A DNA stretch of 64,000 bases from Halorubrum sp. PV6 (GCF_003990725.2 NZ_CP030064.1:1-64000), one strand, 5' to 3'. Shown: positions 38,085 through 47,066, numbered from the stretch's first letter. The notes: generated from the letters alone by a model not told the origin. Numbers and translations are program-made.

Positions 38085-38909
38085 TCACAGGGTCAACCGC
38101 GCGACGATGGGCAGGTGGTCGGAGGGGTACCGCCCGCGGTCGTCGCGGTCCGCGAGGGTCGCGAACGCCTCGACGGAAATCCCAGACGAGACGAACGCGT
38201 GGTCGATCCGGCGACCGTCGATCAGGCGGGCGAAGTCGGTGAGGCTCGTCTCGGGGCCGTGCCGCAGGTCGGCGACCGCGGCGGCGTCGCGGAGCGGCAG
38301 ACTGCCGTCGTCCGCCACCGGCTCCCCGGCCGGGCCGTCGCCGACCAGAATCCGATGCGGCTCCGACCCCGGCGTGCAGTTGAAGTCGCCGACGAGCGCC
38401 ACCGGGTGGCTCCCGTCTGTGCCCGCCCCGGCTATCTCCGGCAGTCGCTCGCGGAGCAGGCGCGCGGACGCCCGGCGCGCCGCCGCGCCGACGTGGTCGA
38501 AGTGGGTGTTGACGACGACGAGTTCGGCGTCGCCCTCCGTCGCTCGCACGTGCGCCCACGTCGCGATCCGCGGGTAGGCGGCGTCCCAGTCGGTCGACGG
38601 CTCCTCCGGCGTCTCGGAGAGCCAGAACGTCTCGTGGTCGGTCACGGTCCACCGGTCGGTCCGGACCGCAATCGGGCAGCCCTCGCCCGCCCCGCCGCCC
38701 TCTCGTCCCCGCCCGACGAACTCGTAGTCCGGCAGTCGCTCGCGCAGGTCGCGACGCTGGTCGGGGAGCGGCTCCTGAAACGCGGCGACGTCCGGGCGGT
38801 GGAACCGGACGAGCCGCGCGACGGCGTCCCTGCGGTCGTGCCACGCGTCGTGGTGGTCGTCCTGGTTCGCGTAGCGGACGTTGTAACTCAGCACCCGAAT
38901 CCCGGTCAT
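38085..38909 (-). CDS. Endonuclease/exonuclease/phosphatase family protein
   Basis: DNase-I-like metallo-phosphoesterase of 274 aa. Family motifs run in order: VLSYNVRYAN at the N-terminus, the metal Glu in VAAFQEPLPDQ, VVNTHFDHVG at about residue 150, VGDFNCTPGSEP and the final SDHLPIVARL. The Asp-x-Asn and SDH triad for catalysis is intact. The substrate (nucleic acid, phosphoinositide-like or other diester) is unknown. No signal peptide is visible. It lies 43 bases from the sugar dehydrogenase gene on the same strand. Confidence 0.92.
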   Translation of the reverse strand: MTGIRVLSYNVRYANQDDHHDAWHDRRDAVARLVRFHRPDVAAFQEPLPDQRRDLRERLPDYEFVGRGREGGGAGEGCPIAVRTDRWTVTDHETFWLSETPEEPSTDWDAAYPRIATWAHVRATEGDAELVVVNTHFDHVGAAARRASARLLRERLPEIAGAGTDGSHPVALVGDFNCTPGSEPHRILVGDGPAGEPVADDGSLPLRDAAAVADLRHGPETSLTDFARLIDGRRIDHAFVSSGISVEAFATLADRDDRGRYPSDHLPIVARLTL

Positions 38910-38952
38910 TGAAACCCGTGTCGCGGGCCGGGCGTTTAAAACTCGGGGGGTG

Positions 38953-40158
38953 TCACTCGGCGGGCGCGATACGGTATATCGGCGCGTCGTCGTCGTCGAC
39001 CGCCGCGAAGAGATGGCCTGACACCGGCCCCACCGCCACGTCGCGGATGCGCTGCTCCCGGTCGGCGAGCAGCGTCCCCTTTTGGGTCACCTCCCGACCG
39101 TCGACAGCGAAGTGCGCGATGGAGCGCTTCGCCAACCCGGCGACGAACAGGTCCCCCTGCCAGTCGGGAACGGCGTCGCCGTCGTAGAACGCGGCGCCGC
39201 TCGGGGGGAACCCGCCGCTCCCGCACGGCCAGCCGTACACCGGGGCGATCACGTCGTCGCGCTCGGCGTGTGACACCCCGACCGGCTCGTCGGAGCCGTA
39301 CGCACAGGAGTTGTCCGCGACGGGCCAGCCGTAGTTTCCGCCCGCTTCGAGGACGTTTATCTCGTCGCCGTCGCGCTCGCCGAACTCCGTCTCCCACACC
39401 GCGCCCGTCTCGGGGTGGATCGTGAGCCCCTGCGGGTTCCGGTTGCCGTAGGTGAACACCGCGTCCGAGGCGTCCGGGTCGTCGACGAACGGGTTCGACT
39501 CGGGTATCGAGCCGTCGTCGTCCAGCCGCAGCACCGAGCCGAGGTCGTCGTCCAGCCGCTGCCCGACGTGGTCCGGACCGAAGTCCTTGAACTGGCGGTC
39601 ACCGACGCTGACGTAGAGGTACCCCTCGTCGTCGAACACCGCCCGCGAGCCGTAGTGCCCGTTCGATTCGACGAACGGGCGGGCGGTGTACACGGGCTCG
39701 AAGCCGTCGAGTCGCCCGCGCTCGCGGTCCAGTCGCCCGCGGCCGACCCGCGTCGTCGACCCGCCCTCGCCCGCGACGGAGTAGGTGAGGTAGACGAGCG
39801 AGTTCGCGTCGAACGCGGGGTGGATCGCCACGTCCAACAGCCCGCCCTGGCCGCGAGCGTGGACCTCGGGGACGCCCGTCAGCTCGGTTCGGTCGCCGGT
39901 CTCCGGCTCCAAGAGGAGGAGCCGGCCGGCCTGTTCGGTGACCAACAGCCCGGACTCGTCGGGGAGGAACGCGAGCCCCCACGGGTCCGAGAGGCCGGTG
40001 AACGCCTCGCTGACGGTGACGGGCGTGGTCGACTCGGATTCGGGCGCCGACGCGTCCCCGCCGTCGTCTCCCCCGAAGGTGCCGGTACAGCCCGCTAACG
40101 ACCCGGAGAGGGCCACCGCCGCGAGCAGACGGCGGCGAGACACGGAGTCGGTGATCAT
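38953..40158 (-). CDS. PQQ-dependent aldose sugar dehydrogenase-like lipoprotein
   Basis: Secreted beta-propeller of the soluble glucose dehydrogenase (Asd/YliI) family, 401 aa. ATG 40158 gives a Tat lipoprotein signal: twin-arginine SRRRLLAAVALSGSLAGC, whose LAGC lipobox Cys is the first mature residue. GLSDPWGLAFLPDESGLLV, DVAIHPAF, YVSVGDRQ, GNRNPQGLTIHPETG and GWPVADNS are family features around the PQQ and calcium sites. Haloarchaea generally lack complete PQQ synthesis, so it may bind another cofactor or act as an adhesin-like propeller (inference). Confidence 0.88.
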   Translation of the reverse strand: MITDSVSRRRLLAAVALSGSLAGCTGTFGGDDGGDASAPESESTTPVTVSEAFTGLSDPWGLAFLPDESGLLVTEQAGRLLLLEPETGDRTELTGVPEVHARGQGGLLDVAIHPAFDANSLVYLTYSVAGEGGSTTRVGRGRLDRERGRLDGFEPVYTARPFVESNGHYGSRAVFDDEGYLYVSVGDRQFKDFGPDHVGQRLDDDLGSVLRLDDDGSIPESNPFVDDPDASDAVFTYGNRNPQGLTIHPETGAVWETEFGERDGDEINVLEAGGNYGWPVADNSCAYGSDEPVGVSHAERDDVIAPVYGWPCGSGGFPPSGAAFYDGDAVPDWQGDLFVAGLAKRSIAHFAVDGREVTQKGTLLADREQRIRDVAVGPVSGHLFAAVDDDDAPIYRIAPAE

Positions 40159-40207
40159 GGGTGAACGTTGGCGCCACGAACGTATCACTGTGTGGCATTC
40201 CCCGGCG

Positions 40208-40265
40208 GCCGCTCTCCGATGCGGTAGCGTTCAGCCGCCCGCTCTCCGGCGGGGTAGCGTTCAGC
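40208..40265. repeat. 30-bp imperfect tandem repeat
   Basis: The block ccgctctccg...ggtagcgttcagc occurs twice 30 bp apart (40208 and 40238) with a few substitutions. It lies upstream of the sugar dehydrogenase gene and downstream of the PUA protein gene; no promoter element is recognised inside it. Confidence 0.55.
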
Positions 40266-40301
40266 TGCCACGCGCCGCGCGGCCGTCGCCCCGCCGGTCG
40301 C

Positions 40302-40784
40302 TCACGCCGAGAACTCGTACAACTCGTCGCCGACGTAGTGGATCGATTTGACGACCTTCCCGCTGTCGCCGACCATCTCGTCGCCGTCCGCCATCGCGCG
40401 CCCGACGGCGAGCACCTTCCCGTGCGTCTCCTCGGCGACGACCACGAGGTCGCCCTCGCGAATCTCCGGGTCGGCCTCGACGATGCCGGGCCGCATCACG
40501 TCGGCGCCGTCCGAGACGAACGAGATGGCGCCCGCGTCCACGGTGACGACGCCCGTCTCCGGCTCGTAGTCGTTCGCGCCCCGAACGGTGAGGAACGGCT
40601 CGTCGTCGTCGACGTAGAAGACGGCGGGCTCGCCGTCGACCAAGACGAGTTCGTAGTTCGCGTCGACGAACTCGACGAACTCGAAGGTCTCCCCGTCGAT
40701 GTCGACGCCGAGGTGGTCGGCGACCGCCTCGCGGATCGCCGCGATGTCGTCGCTCCGGAGGTGGTGCCGCGATTTCACTTCCAT
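40302..40784 (-). CDS. PUA-domain RNA-binding protein
   Basis: A 160-residue protein with a C-terminal PUA domain (about 80-155: GAISFVSDGADVMRPGIVEAD, DLVVVAEETHGKVLAVG). The N-terminus is of the MCT-1/Tma20-like kind (SRHHLRSDDIAAIREAVADH). The archaeal homologues (COG2016) are thought to bind rRNA or tRNA and assist translation. No membrane segment is present. It is divergent from the ferredoxin gene at 40926. Confidence 0.88.
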   Translation of the reverse strand: MEVKSRHHLRSDDIAAIREAVADHLGVDIDGETFEFVEFVDANYELVLVDGEPAVFYVDDDEPFLTVRGANDYEPETGVVTVDAGAISFVSDGADVMRPGIVEADPEIREGDLVVVAEETHGKVLAVGRAMADGDEMVGDSGKVVKSIHYVGDELYEFSA

Positions 40785-40925
40785 GGGCGCTTACTCAATC
40801 GCTCAGCCGATAAATGGTCCGCTCTGCCCTGCGTGGCCGCGCGCCGCCGCCCTCGCCGCCAGTCGGGCTCTCACGCCGTTGGACCGATCAAAACGGCCTT
40901 AAACCACCTTTCCTAATCAGTTCGT

Positions 40926-41528
40926 ATGCTCAATCCGCTCATTACGACGATCGCGAACGCGCCGGCGATTGTCATCGGCGTGATCGCGGTACTGCTCGTC
41001 GTCCTCGTCAGTTCGCTGAAGGGGACGGGGTGGGAACCCGCACCGGACATCTCGGACGAGGTACTGCAGCGGCGCGCCTCTGCCGTGCCAGAGACCGAGT
41101 TCCCCGAGCCCGGCAACCGCGCGGTCGGCGGCGGTGGCGGCGGCGGCGCGATCCCGGCCGGCGGCGAGGGCGAGGGCGCCGAGTTAGAGGACGGCGAGAC
41201 CGCGAGCGCCGGTCCCGGCGACATCCCCGAAGACGAGGTCGAGTACTTCGAGGTCGAGTTCGTCAAGCAGGGCGAAACCATCGAGCTCTCGAACGACCAG
41301 CCCATCTTAGACCAGGGCGAGGACGCCGGCTGGGACCTCCCGTACGCCTGCCGCCAGGGCCAGTGTGTCTCCTGTGCCGGGCAGATCGCCGACGGTCCCT
41401 CGGAGGACTACGTCGAGCACGACAACCAGCAGATGCTCGAAGACGCCGAGATCGACGACGGCTACACCCTGACCTGCGTCGCGTACCCCCGCGACTCCTT
41501 CAGCATCGAGACCGGCGAGGCGCCGTAA
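40926..41528 (+). CDS. Membrane-anchored 2Fe-2S ferredoxin
   Basis: A 200-residue protein with an N-terminal transmembrane helix (about 12-30), a Gly/Glu-rich linker (about 60-100) and a plant-type 2Fe-2S domain. The cluster ligands are Cys142, Cys147, Cys150 (CRQGQCVSC) and Cys184 (TLTCVAYP). The DGYTLTC region is standard for this fold. The anchor would tether the electron carrier at the membrane, facing either side. A TATA-like ccttaaacc lies about 28 bases before the ATG. The redox partner is unknown. Confidence 0.9.
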   Translation: MLNPLITTIANAPAIVIGVIAVLLVVLVSSLKGTGWEPAPDISDEVLQRRASAVPETEFPEPGNRAVGGGGGGGAIPAGGEGEGAELEDGETASAGPGDIPEDEVEYFEVEFVKQGETIELSNDQPILDQGEDAGWDLPYACRQGQCVSCAGQIADGPSEDYVEHDNQQMLEDAEIDDGYTLTCVAYPRDSFSIETGEAP

Positions 41529-41601
41529 CGCCGCCGACCCGCAGTTCTCTCTCGCTCGCCGTTCGCGACACCCTTTTTCACCTCTCTGCCGAACAGACGC
41601 T

Positions 41602-41928
41602 ATGTCTCTGATCACGCTCGTCGGCGTCGGCACCGGCGCGCTCCTCGCCGCGATCGCGGCCGCGCTCGTCTACCGCGACGCCGACCGCGTCGGTGTCGGT
41701 CTCGGGTCGCCGCGCCTGTGGGCCGCCTTCGTCGTCGTCACGTCCGCGGTTTCCGGGATCACCGTCCTCCTCGTCCCCGACGCGCCGATCCCCGGCGTCC
41801 TCGTGGTCGCGGCGCTGGGGCCGCTCTTGTACCTGCTCGAACGCGACGACTCGATGCACGGCGACGACCCGGCGGACCCGACCCGGCTCCCGAGCGAGTC
41901 GGAACGCGGAGAGGACGGCGAGGAGTGA
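41602..41928 (+). CDS. Small membrane protein, three helices
   Basis: A 108-residue protein with three hydrophobic segments (about 3-22, 38-58, 62-80) and an acidic, hydrophilic C-terminal tail (LERDDSMHGDDPADPTR...), probably cytoplasmic. No family recognised. It lies on the same strand 73 bases after the ferredoxin gene and 102 before the NFU gene; linkage with iron-sulfur proteins may be coincidental. Confidence 0.7.
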   Translation: MSLITLVGVGTGALLAAIAAALVYRDADRVGVGLGSPRLWAAFVVVTSAVSGITVLLVPDAPIPGVLVVAALGPLLYLLERDDSMHGDDPADPTRLPSESERGEDGEE

Positions 41929-42030
41929 GCCGCCGACTCCCGCAGGATCGACGGTGACACAGTTCGTTTCGCGCACCCTACACCCTCGCAAACCGCAAGC
42001 TTCCATAGGATCGGGTGCGAACACGGGACA

Positions 42031-42357
42031 ATGAGCGACGAGAGCCTCGCGGACCGAGTCGAAGAGTGGATGGTCGGACAGATGCCGATCATCCAGATGC
42101 ATGGTGGGACGAGCGTCGTGCGCGAGGCGGACGCCGAGACGGGCGAGGTCGTCGTCGAACTCGGCGGCACCTGCTCCGGCTGCGGCATCTCGAACATCAC
42201 CGCCGACAACATCCGCCGGGACCTGATCATGGACTTCGACGAGGTGGACAACGTCACGGTACGGACCGCCTCCTCCGGCGATCAGGGCGCCTCCACCGTC
42301 GAAGGCGGGCGCGGCGGCGAGTTGAAACACGAGACCGAATCCGCGAACCACTTTTAA
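42031..42357 (+). CDS. nfu: NifU C-terminal domain (NFU) protein
   Basis: Iron-sulfur scaffold/carrier of 108 aa. The NFU domain runs from [20 protein letters not shown], through [15 protein letters not shown] with the cluster-binding CxxC, to [16 protein letters not shown] short acidic tail follows. It would deliver Fe-S clusters to apoproteins such as the ferredoxin at 40926 (inference). The length fits stand-alone archaeal NFU proteins. Confidence 0.93.
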   Translation: MSDESLADRVEEWMVGQMPIIQMHGGTSVVREADAETGEVVVELGGTCSGCGISNITADNIRRDLIMDFDEVDNVTVRTASSGDQGASTVEGGRGGELKHETESANHF

Positions 42358-42460
42358 CAACTCGCCGTCGCGACCCCGCTCGTCGCAGACTCGGGTCGTT
42401 CGCTCGGTTACCGGCGTGCTCTCTTTTAAACCCGCGCTCCCGTTCACCCGTCTCCGCCGC

Positions 42461-43900
42461 TCAGAGCGCGTTCTCCAGCGCCGACGCCACGCTCCGGGCC
42501 TTCTCCGCGAGCGCCTCGGGGACCTCGCCCGCCGCCTCCGCCTCCCGAAGTTCGTCGTCGTCGACGCGCTCGACGGTCCCGTCCGGGTGTTTCATCACGT
42601 CGACGTGGAGGTCCACGTAGCGCGCGGCGTCCGGGAACACCTCGACCGGCGTACAGACGTTGACGTAGGTCCCGCGCACGGTCCCGTCGCGCCCGCGGTA
42701 CGTCGTCGGGTACCACCACCGCCCCTCTTTTAAGCTCGTCTCGGCCACGTCGCCGGCCTCGCGCGGCACGTCTAACCCGTCGTATGTGCCGCCGCCGGTC
42801 ATCTCGCGTTCGACCGTGACCGACCCGTCGGCGTCGACCGCGGTCACCGTCGCCTCGCCGAGCGTGATCAGCCGCCCGTCCGGCTTCCCGTGTTCGAGCC
42901 GGAGCGCGTCGCCCTCGGCCGGTCCGAACGCGTCCGTCACGACCCCGAACGGGAACGCGGCGTCGGCGTCGGGCTCACACAGCGCCTCCGCGAGGTCGAC
43001 GCCCGTCGACGCGTCCGCCGCCCCGGCCTTCACCCGGTGGTGACCCGGCATCGTCGCGGTCACCGTGCGGCGGCGGTCGTCGAGCGCGAACCGGCTCTCG
43101 CGGCCGAACCACGCCCAGAAGCCGGCGTTCGGCCGTGCGACGGGCTCGTCGCGGCGGTCGGTCGCCCCGTCGAGGACGCCCACGCCCCCGGCCGCGTCGA
43201 CGACGTCGCCGAGCCCTTCGGCGGCCGCGACCGCCCGGTCGAGGCCGGCTCGGAGCGCCTCGGTGTCCGCGTCGACCGCGGGCGGCTTCCAGACCGCCCG
43301 CCACCCTTCCGGCGGCTCCAACCCGAGCAGATCGAGCATCCCCGACAGCTCTCGTGCGGCCTCGTCGCGCCGCACGTCGACGCGCGTCCCCGATCCGGGT
43401 TCGAGCGCGACCAACCCGTCGCCCGCCCGCAGCGACCCGGCCACCTCGGGCCGGCGGTCGGTCCACGGCGCCGCTGACTCTCGGACCTGCACCCGGACCG
43501 AATCCCCCGTCTCGACCCGGTCGTCGACGCTCCCGTACGGGAGGTACCCCTCGACGGTCCCGTCGTCCAGCCGGAGCCGGACGACCGCCCCGCCGCCGAG
43601 CGTCTCGGTCGCCGTCCCGTCGAGCACGGTTCCGGGCGGCGTCGGGTCACTCCACGCCAGCGTGTCGACTCCGGTCGCGGCGAGGCGGTCGCGGAGCGTC
43701 TCCACCGCCTCCGGGTCGCCGTGTGCGCCCACGCCCTGTCGGTCCTCCGTGGTCGCGATCCGCACGTCGGGCGCGGCCGTGCCGAACTCGGCGTCGAAGC
43801 GCCGCCGGATCGGGGCCGAGGCGTCGACGACGTCGTGGCCCGCGTCGAGCAGCGCCTCGGTGAGCGCCGTCGCGTAGATGCCCCGGACGCGAGCCTTCAT
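42461..43900 (-). CDS. FAU-1 family RNA-binding protein
   Basis: Archaeal FAU-1, an RNase-E/G-like RNA-binding protein reported to bind AU-rich RNA and to affect rRNA processing. It starts MKARVRGIYATALTEAL and carries an S1-like domain at about 95-140 (GGAVVRLRLDDGTVEGYLPYGSVDD in outline). A central region and a C-terminal DUF402 domain follow (LKEGRWWYPTTYRG, VFPDAARYVDLHVDVMKHPDG). The length of 479 aa is normal. It is last of a two-gene unit, overlapping the upstream gene by four bases. Confidence 0.9.
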   Translation of the reverse strand: MKARVRGIYATALTEALLDAGHDVVDASAPIRRRFDAEFGTAAPDVRIATTEDRQGVGAHGDPEAVETLRDRLAATGVDTLAWSDPTPPGTVLDGTATETLGGGAVVRLRLDDGTVEGYLPYGSVDDRVETGDSVRVQVRESAAPWTDRRPEVAGSLRAGDGLVALEPGSGTRVDVRRDEAARELSGMLDLLGLEPPEGWRAVWKPPAVDADTEALRAGLDRAVAAAEGLGDVVDAAGGVGVLDGATDRRDEPVARPNAGFWAWFGRESRFALDDRRRTVTATMPGHHRVKAGAADASTGVDLAEALCEPDADAAFPFGVVTDAFGPAEGDALRLEHGKPDGRLITLGEATVTAVDADGSVTVEREMTGGGTYDGLDVPREAGDVAETSLKEGRWWYPTTYRGRDGTVRGTYVNVCTPVEVFPDAARYVDLHVDVMKHPDGTVERVDDDELREAEAAGEVPEALAEKARSVASALENAL

Positions 43901-44349
43901 AGCTCGTCGGAGTCGCGCGCGAACCGCACGCGGTCGTGGACGGTCGGGCCGAGCGACAGCTCGACGAGGACCGGCGTCTCCTCGTCGTCGCTTCCGGCGT
44001 CGGCTCCGCTTTCAGCGTCAGACCCGCTCCCGGCGTCGCTCCCGCCGGCCGTCCGCAACACCCGCCCGCCCTCGACCGGCACGCCCCAGCCGTCGAGCGA
44101 GAGGTAGCCGCGGAGGTCGCTCCCGTGGGTGAAAACCTCCACGCCGGCCGTCGCGTGCTCCTGTCTGTCGGTCGCGCTGTGGGCCATCTCCATGTCGGAG
44201 TAGTACGGCCCGGCCGGCTCGAAGAACGCCCGGAGCCGGTCGGCGTCCGCGTCGACCAGTTCGGCGACCCGGTCGGACGCCGCCGCCACCGCGTCCGCGT
44301 CGAGCCCCGCCTCGCGGAGGGCCTGTTGGGTCCGTGAATCGAAGTGCAT
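43897..44349 (-). CDS. Conserved protein upstream of the FAU-1 gene (possibly DUF7532)
   Basis: A 150-residue protein starting MHFDSRTQQALREAGLDAD. It contains PAGPYYSDMEMAHSATDRQEH (split by a conserved DMEMAHS) and VEVFTHGSDLRGYLSLDGWG, then a Gly/Ser/Asp-rich linker and an acidic tail. I believe it is a haloarchaeal DUF (number from memory, DUF7532). It overlaps the FAU-1 gene by four bases (ATGA), so translation is probably coupled. Function unknown. Confidence 0.72.
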   Translation of the reverse strand: MHFDSRTQQALREAGLDADAVAAASDRVAELVDADADRLRAFFEPAGPYYSDMEMAHSATDRQEHATAGVEVFTHGSDLRGYLSLDGWGVPVEGGRVLRTAGGSDAGSGSDAESGADAGSDDEETPVLVELSLGPTVHDRVRFARDSDEL

Positions 44350-44437
44350 ACTCGCGCTTCGACCGCCGCGGCTTCAATGCTGTCGGATCCTCCCCCGCTG
44401 GCCACTGGTTAAGTCCCCTCGGTCCGAACCGACGGTC

Positions 44438-45448
44438 ATGCCATCTCGGTCGGATCCGGTCGAGTCGCTCGCCGACGACGACCGCGACCTCTACGACATC
44501 GCCACGTGGGAGGAACGAACCTCTCTCGACGGCCTCTCGGTCGCGTTACACTGGCTCATCACCCGCTCGGCGAAGGCACTCGTCGTCTTCGTCGCGCTCC
44601 TCGGGCTCCTCGCGATACTCGGCTCCTTCGGCCTCGGCCTCGTCTTCGACCCGGCGGTCGCGATACTCGTCGGCCTCTCCGCGGTCCCCGCGCTCGGCCT
44701 CGCCGCGTACGTGTACCTCTCCGACGTGACGACCGGCGAACCGCTCTCGCTTCTGGTGGCGACGTTCCTGCTCTCGATACTGACCGCGACCTTCGCGGCG
44801 GTCCTCAACAGCTTCGCCCAGCCGTACTTCGACCCGTTCGGCTTTCCTGGGCTCGTCCTCTTTTTCTTCGTCATCGTCGGGCCCATAGAGGAGTCGGTGA
44901 AGCTGCTCGCGGTCCGGCTGTACGCTTACACCGACGCCCGGTTCGACGCGGTGATCGACGGTGCCGTGTACGGCGCCATCGCCGGGCTCGGCTTCGTCGT
45001 CATCGAGAACCTCGTCTACATCGCGCGGACCGTCGAGCTCGCCGAGCTGTCGATCGGGATCGCCGCGCTCGGCGCGGGCGACGGCATCGCCGCGCTGCGC
45101 GCGCTCGCCGGGCCGGGACACGTCATCTACTCCGCGTTCGCCGGCTACTACCTCGGGTTAGCGAAGTTCAACCCCGAGAACCGCGGGCCGATAATTGTCA
45201 AGGGGCTCGTCATCGCCGCCACGATACACGCGCTGTACAACACGCTTGTCGGCCCGGTGACGACGGTCCTCTCGGCGCTGACCGGGATCCCGCGGCTCGC
45301 CTCGCTTTTCCTCTTCGTCGTCGTCTTCCAGGGCGCGTTCGCCGCCGTCCTCGTGCGGAAGCTCCGCCGCTACCGCGACGCGTACCTCGAAACGCGCGAC
45401 GCGGTCGACCCGTCGGTCGCGCCGGAGCTGACGGAGTTCGAAAACTGA
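44438..45448 (+). CDS. PrsW-family intramembrane metalloprotease
   Basis: Multi-pass membrane protein of 336 aa with about nine hydrophobic segments. The PrsW active-site pattern is present: GPIEESVKLLAVRLY (EExxK), GLGFVVIENLVYI (conserved E-N), and GHVIYSAFAGYYLG with the conserved His. PrsW in Bacillus cleaves an anti-sigma factor. In archaea the substrate is unknown; the conserved histidine and glutamates suggest zinc. The N-terminal 45 residues are polar and cytoplasmic. It is divergent from the preceding minus-strand pair and has a TATA-like ggttaag 24-30 bases upstream. Confidence 0.88.
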   Translation: MPSRSDPVESLADDDRDLYDIATWEERTSLDGLSVALHWLITRSAKALVVFVALLGLLAILGSFGLGLVFDPAVAILVGLSAVPALGLAAYVYLSDVTTGEPLSLLVATFLLSILTATFAAVLNSFAQPYFDPFGFPGLVLFFFVIVGPIEESVKLLAVRLYAYTDARFDAVIDGAVYGAIAGLGFVVIENLVYIARTVELAELSIGIAALGAGDGIAALRALAGPGHVIYSAFAGYYLGLAKFNPENRGPIIVKGLVIAATIHALYNTLVGPVTTVLSALTGIPRLASLFLFVVVFQGAFAAVLVRKLRRYRDAYLETRDAVDPSVAPELTEFEN

Positions 45449-45474
45449 CTGCGGTCGTCGTTAATCCGCGTTTC

Positions 45475-46452
45475 TCAGGGCGGCGAGTCGACCCGCGACC
45501 GGTCGCCCGTCCCGCCGGTGAGCGCGCTCGCGAGCGCGCCTTTCACCACCACTTCGTCGCCGAGTTCGGTGAGCCTGACCTCGGGGACGTTAATGAACAC
45601 CATCTCGGCCAACTTCTCGCGGATCGGGTCGAGGATCCGGTCGGGATTGTTGAGCGCGACCGCGCCGCCGACGCTCACGACCAGCGGGGCGTACGCGTGG
45701 ATGACGTTAGCGACGCCCATCGCGTTCCAGTGTGCAACTTGGTCGATCACGTGGTCCGCGAACGTGTCCTCGCCGGCAGCCTCGAACACGTCGACCGCGG
45801 AGAAGTCGGGGTCTTCGATCGGCAGGCTCGTCTCGATCGGGTCCTCGGCGTGGAGTTCGCGGGCGTACTTCGGGATGTTGTTGCCGGAACAGTACCCCTC
45901 CCAGTGCCCGTCGAGCCCGCAGCCGCAGGTCATGAACCCGTGCGGGTCGACGGTCATGTGGCCGACCTCCCCCGCGTTACCGTCCCAGCCGGAGAGGACG
46001 TTGCCGTCGACGGAGACGCCGGCGCCGATACCGGAGGAGATGGTGAGATACACCAGGTCGTCGGGGTTGCGCTCGGCGTGGAACCGCTCGCCGATGACGC
46101 CGGCGACGGTGTCGTTGTGCAGGTGGATCTCGTCGGTGTCTAAAAGCTGTGAGACGGGGCCGACGAGGGGGATCCGCTCGACGGTGTCGGGGAGGTTCGC
46201 CGGGCCCTGTACGACCCCCGCCGCGAGGTCGAGCGGGCCGATCGAGCCGACGCCGGCGGCGACCGCCTCGCTCGGGTCGATCTCGGCGTCTTCGCACGCG
46301 CCGCGGACCACGCCGAGAACCGCCTCGGTGACGGCGATCCCGCTCGGACCGCGAGGCGTCCCCCGCTCGTCGGAGCCGAGGATAGTCGCTGTCTCGTCGC
46401 CGACGACCGCCCGGACGTTCGTCGCGCCGAGGTCGACGCCCACGTAATACAT
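45475..46452 (-). CDS. ROK family sugar kinase (glucokinase-like)
   Basis: ATP-dependent hexose kinase of the ROK family, 325 aa. YYVGVDLGATNVRAVVGD is the phosphate-1 motif. SGIGAGVSVDGNVLSG, the sugar-binding LHNDTVAGVIGERF and GNAGEVGHMTVDPHG follow. The zinc-binding site reads CGCGLDGHWEGYC: the usual third cysteine of CxCGxxGC is His, a form I believe is common in haloarchaea. Haloarchaeal ROK kinases phosphorylate glucose. It is convergent with PrsW and has a TATA-like cttaag upstream (about 46480). Confidence 0.9.
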   Translation of the reverse strand: MYYVGVDLGATNVRAVVGDETATILGSDERGTPRGPSGIAVTEAVLGVVRGACEDAEIDPSEAVAAGVGSIGPLDLAAGVVQGPANLPDTVERIPLVGPVSQLLDTDEIHLHNDTVAGVIGERFHAERNPDDLVYLTISSGIGAGVSVDGNVLSGWDGNAGEVGHMTVDPHGFMTCGCGLDGHWEGYCSGNNIPKYARELHAEDPIETSLPIEDPDFSAVDVFEAAGEDTFADHVIDQVAHWNAMGVANVIHAYAPLVVSVGGAVALNNPDRILDPIREKLAEMVFINVPEVRLTELGDEVVVKGALASALTGGTGDRSRVDSPP

Positions 46453-46510
46453 CGGCTAATAGCGCGACCCGGTGTCACTTAAGCGGGACGCTTCTCGCAA
46501 CGCCCCGCCG

Positions 46511-46596
46511 GCGACCGAACGCGCCCGCGGCCGGCGGCGACGACCGAACACGCCCGCGGCCGGCGGCGACGACCGCCGCTCGCCCGTCTCCCTGCC
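46511..46596. repeat. 29-bp tandem repeat, about 2.5 copies
   Basis: cgaccgaac[g/a]cgcccgcggccggcggcga is present at about 46512 and 46541, then a partial third copy. It lies between the ROK kinase promoter and the downstream end of the universal stress gene, and is extremely GC-rich. No coding or hairpin function is evident. Confidence 0.55.
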
Positions 46597-46607
46597 ATCT
46601 CCGTCGC

Positions 46608-47066
46608 TTAGGCGGCGACGTCACGCACGAACGTCACCGGGCACGGCGACGAGAGCAGGACCTCCTGTGCGACGCTCCCGAAGACGGCCTTCCCGGTCGG
46701 GGACCGGCCGCGTCCGCCGACGACGACGCGGTCCGCGCCGACCTCCTCGGCCGCCTCGACGACGCCGTCGGCGCGGTCGCCGACCGCACCGCGGATCGTG
46801 TGCGAGACGCCCGCCTCGCTGAGCGCCTTCGAGAGCGCCCGCGTGCTGGTGTGCCGCTCCGCGACGGCGGTGGGGGTCGAGCCCTCGCTCGCCCGGTCGA
46901 CGCCGAGCCGCGACCTGACCGCGTCGAACTCCTCGTCGCTGAACACGTGGGTCACCACGATCTCCGCGTCCGAGGCCTCAGCGATCGCGATGGCCTCCGC
47001 GGCGAGGCGCTCCGTCTGGGGTTCGTCTCCTGTTCCGACCGCAACGAGGACTGTCTCGATGCTCAT
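46608..47066 (-). CDS. Universal stress protein, UspA family
   Basis: A 152-residue UspA-fold protein. VLVAVGTGDEP near the N-terminus, TERLAAEAIAIAEASDAEIVVTHVF in outline, and the C-terminal GADRVVVGGRGRSPTGKAVFGSVAQEV with the G-x2-G-x9-G-S/T-type ATP-binding pattern. It probably binds ATP and is cytoplasmic; its client is unknown. A strong TATA-like sequence (gatttaaaag on this strand, about 47087-47096) lies 25 bases upstream. The region to 47240 on the left of the DUF5611 gene is AT-rich and otherwise empty. Confidence 0.92.
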   Translation of the reverse strand: MSIETVLVAVGTGDEPQTERLAAEAIAIAEASDAEIVVTHVFSDEEFDAVRSRLGVDRASEGSTPTAVAERHTSTRALSKALSEAGVSHTIRGAVGDRADGVVEAAEEVGADRVVVGGRGRSPTGKAVFGSVAQEVLLSSPCPVTFVRDVAA

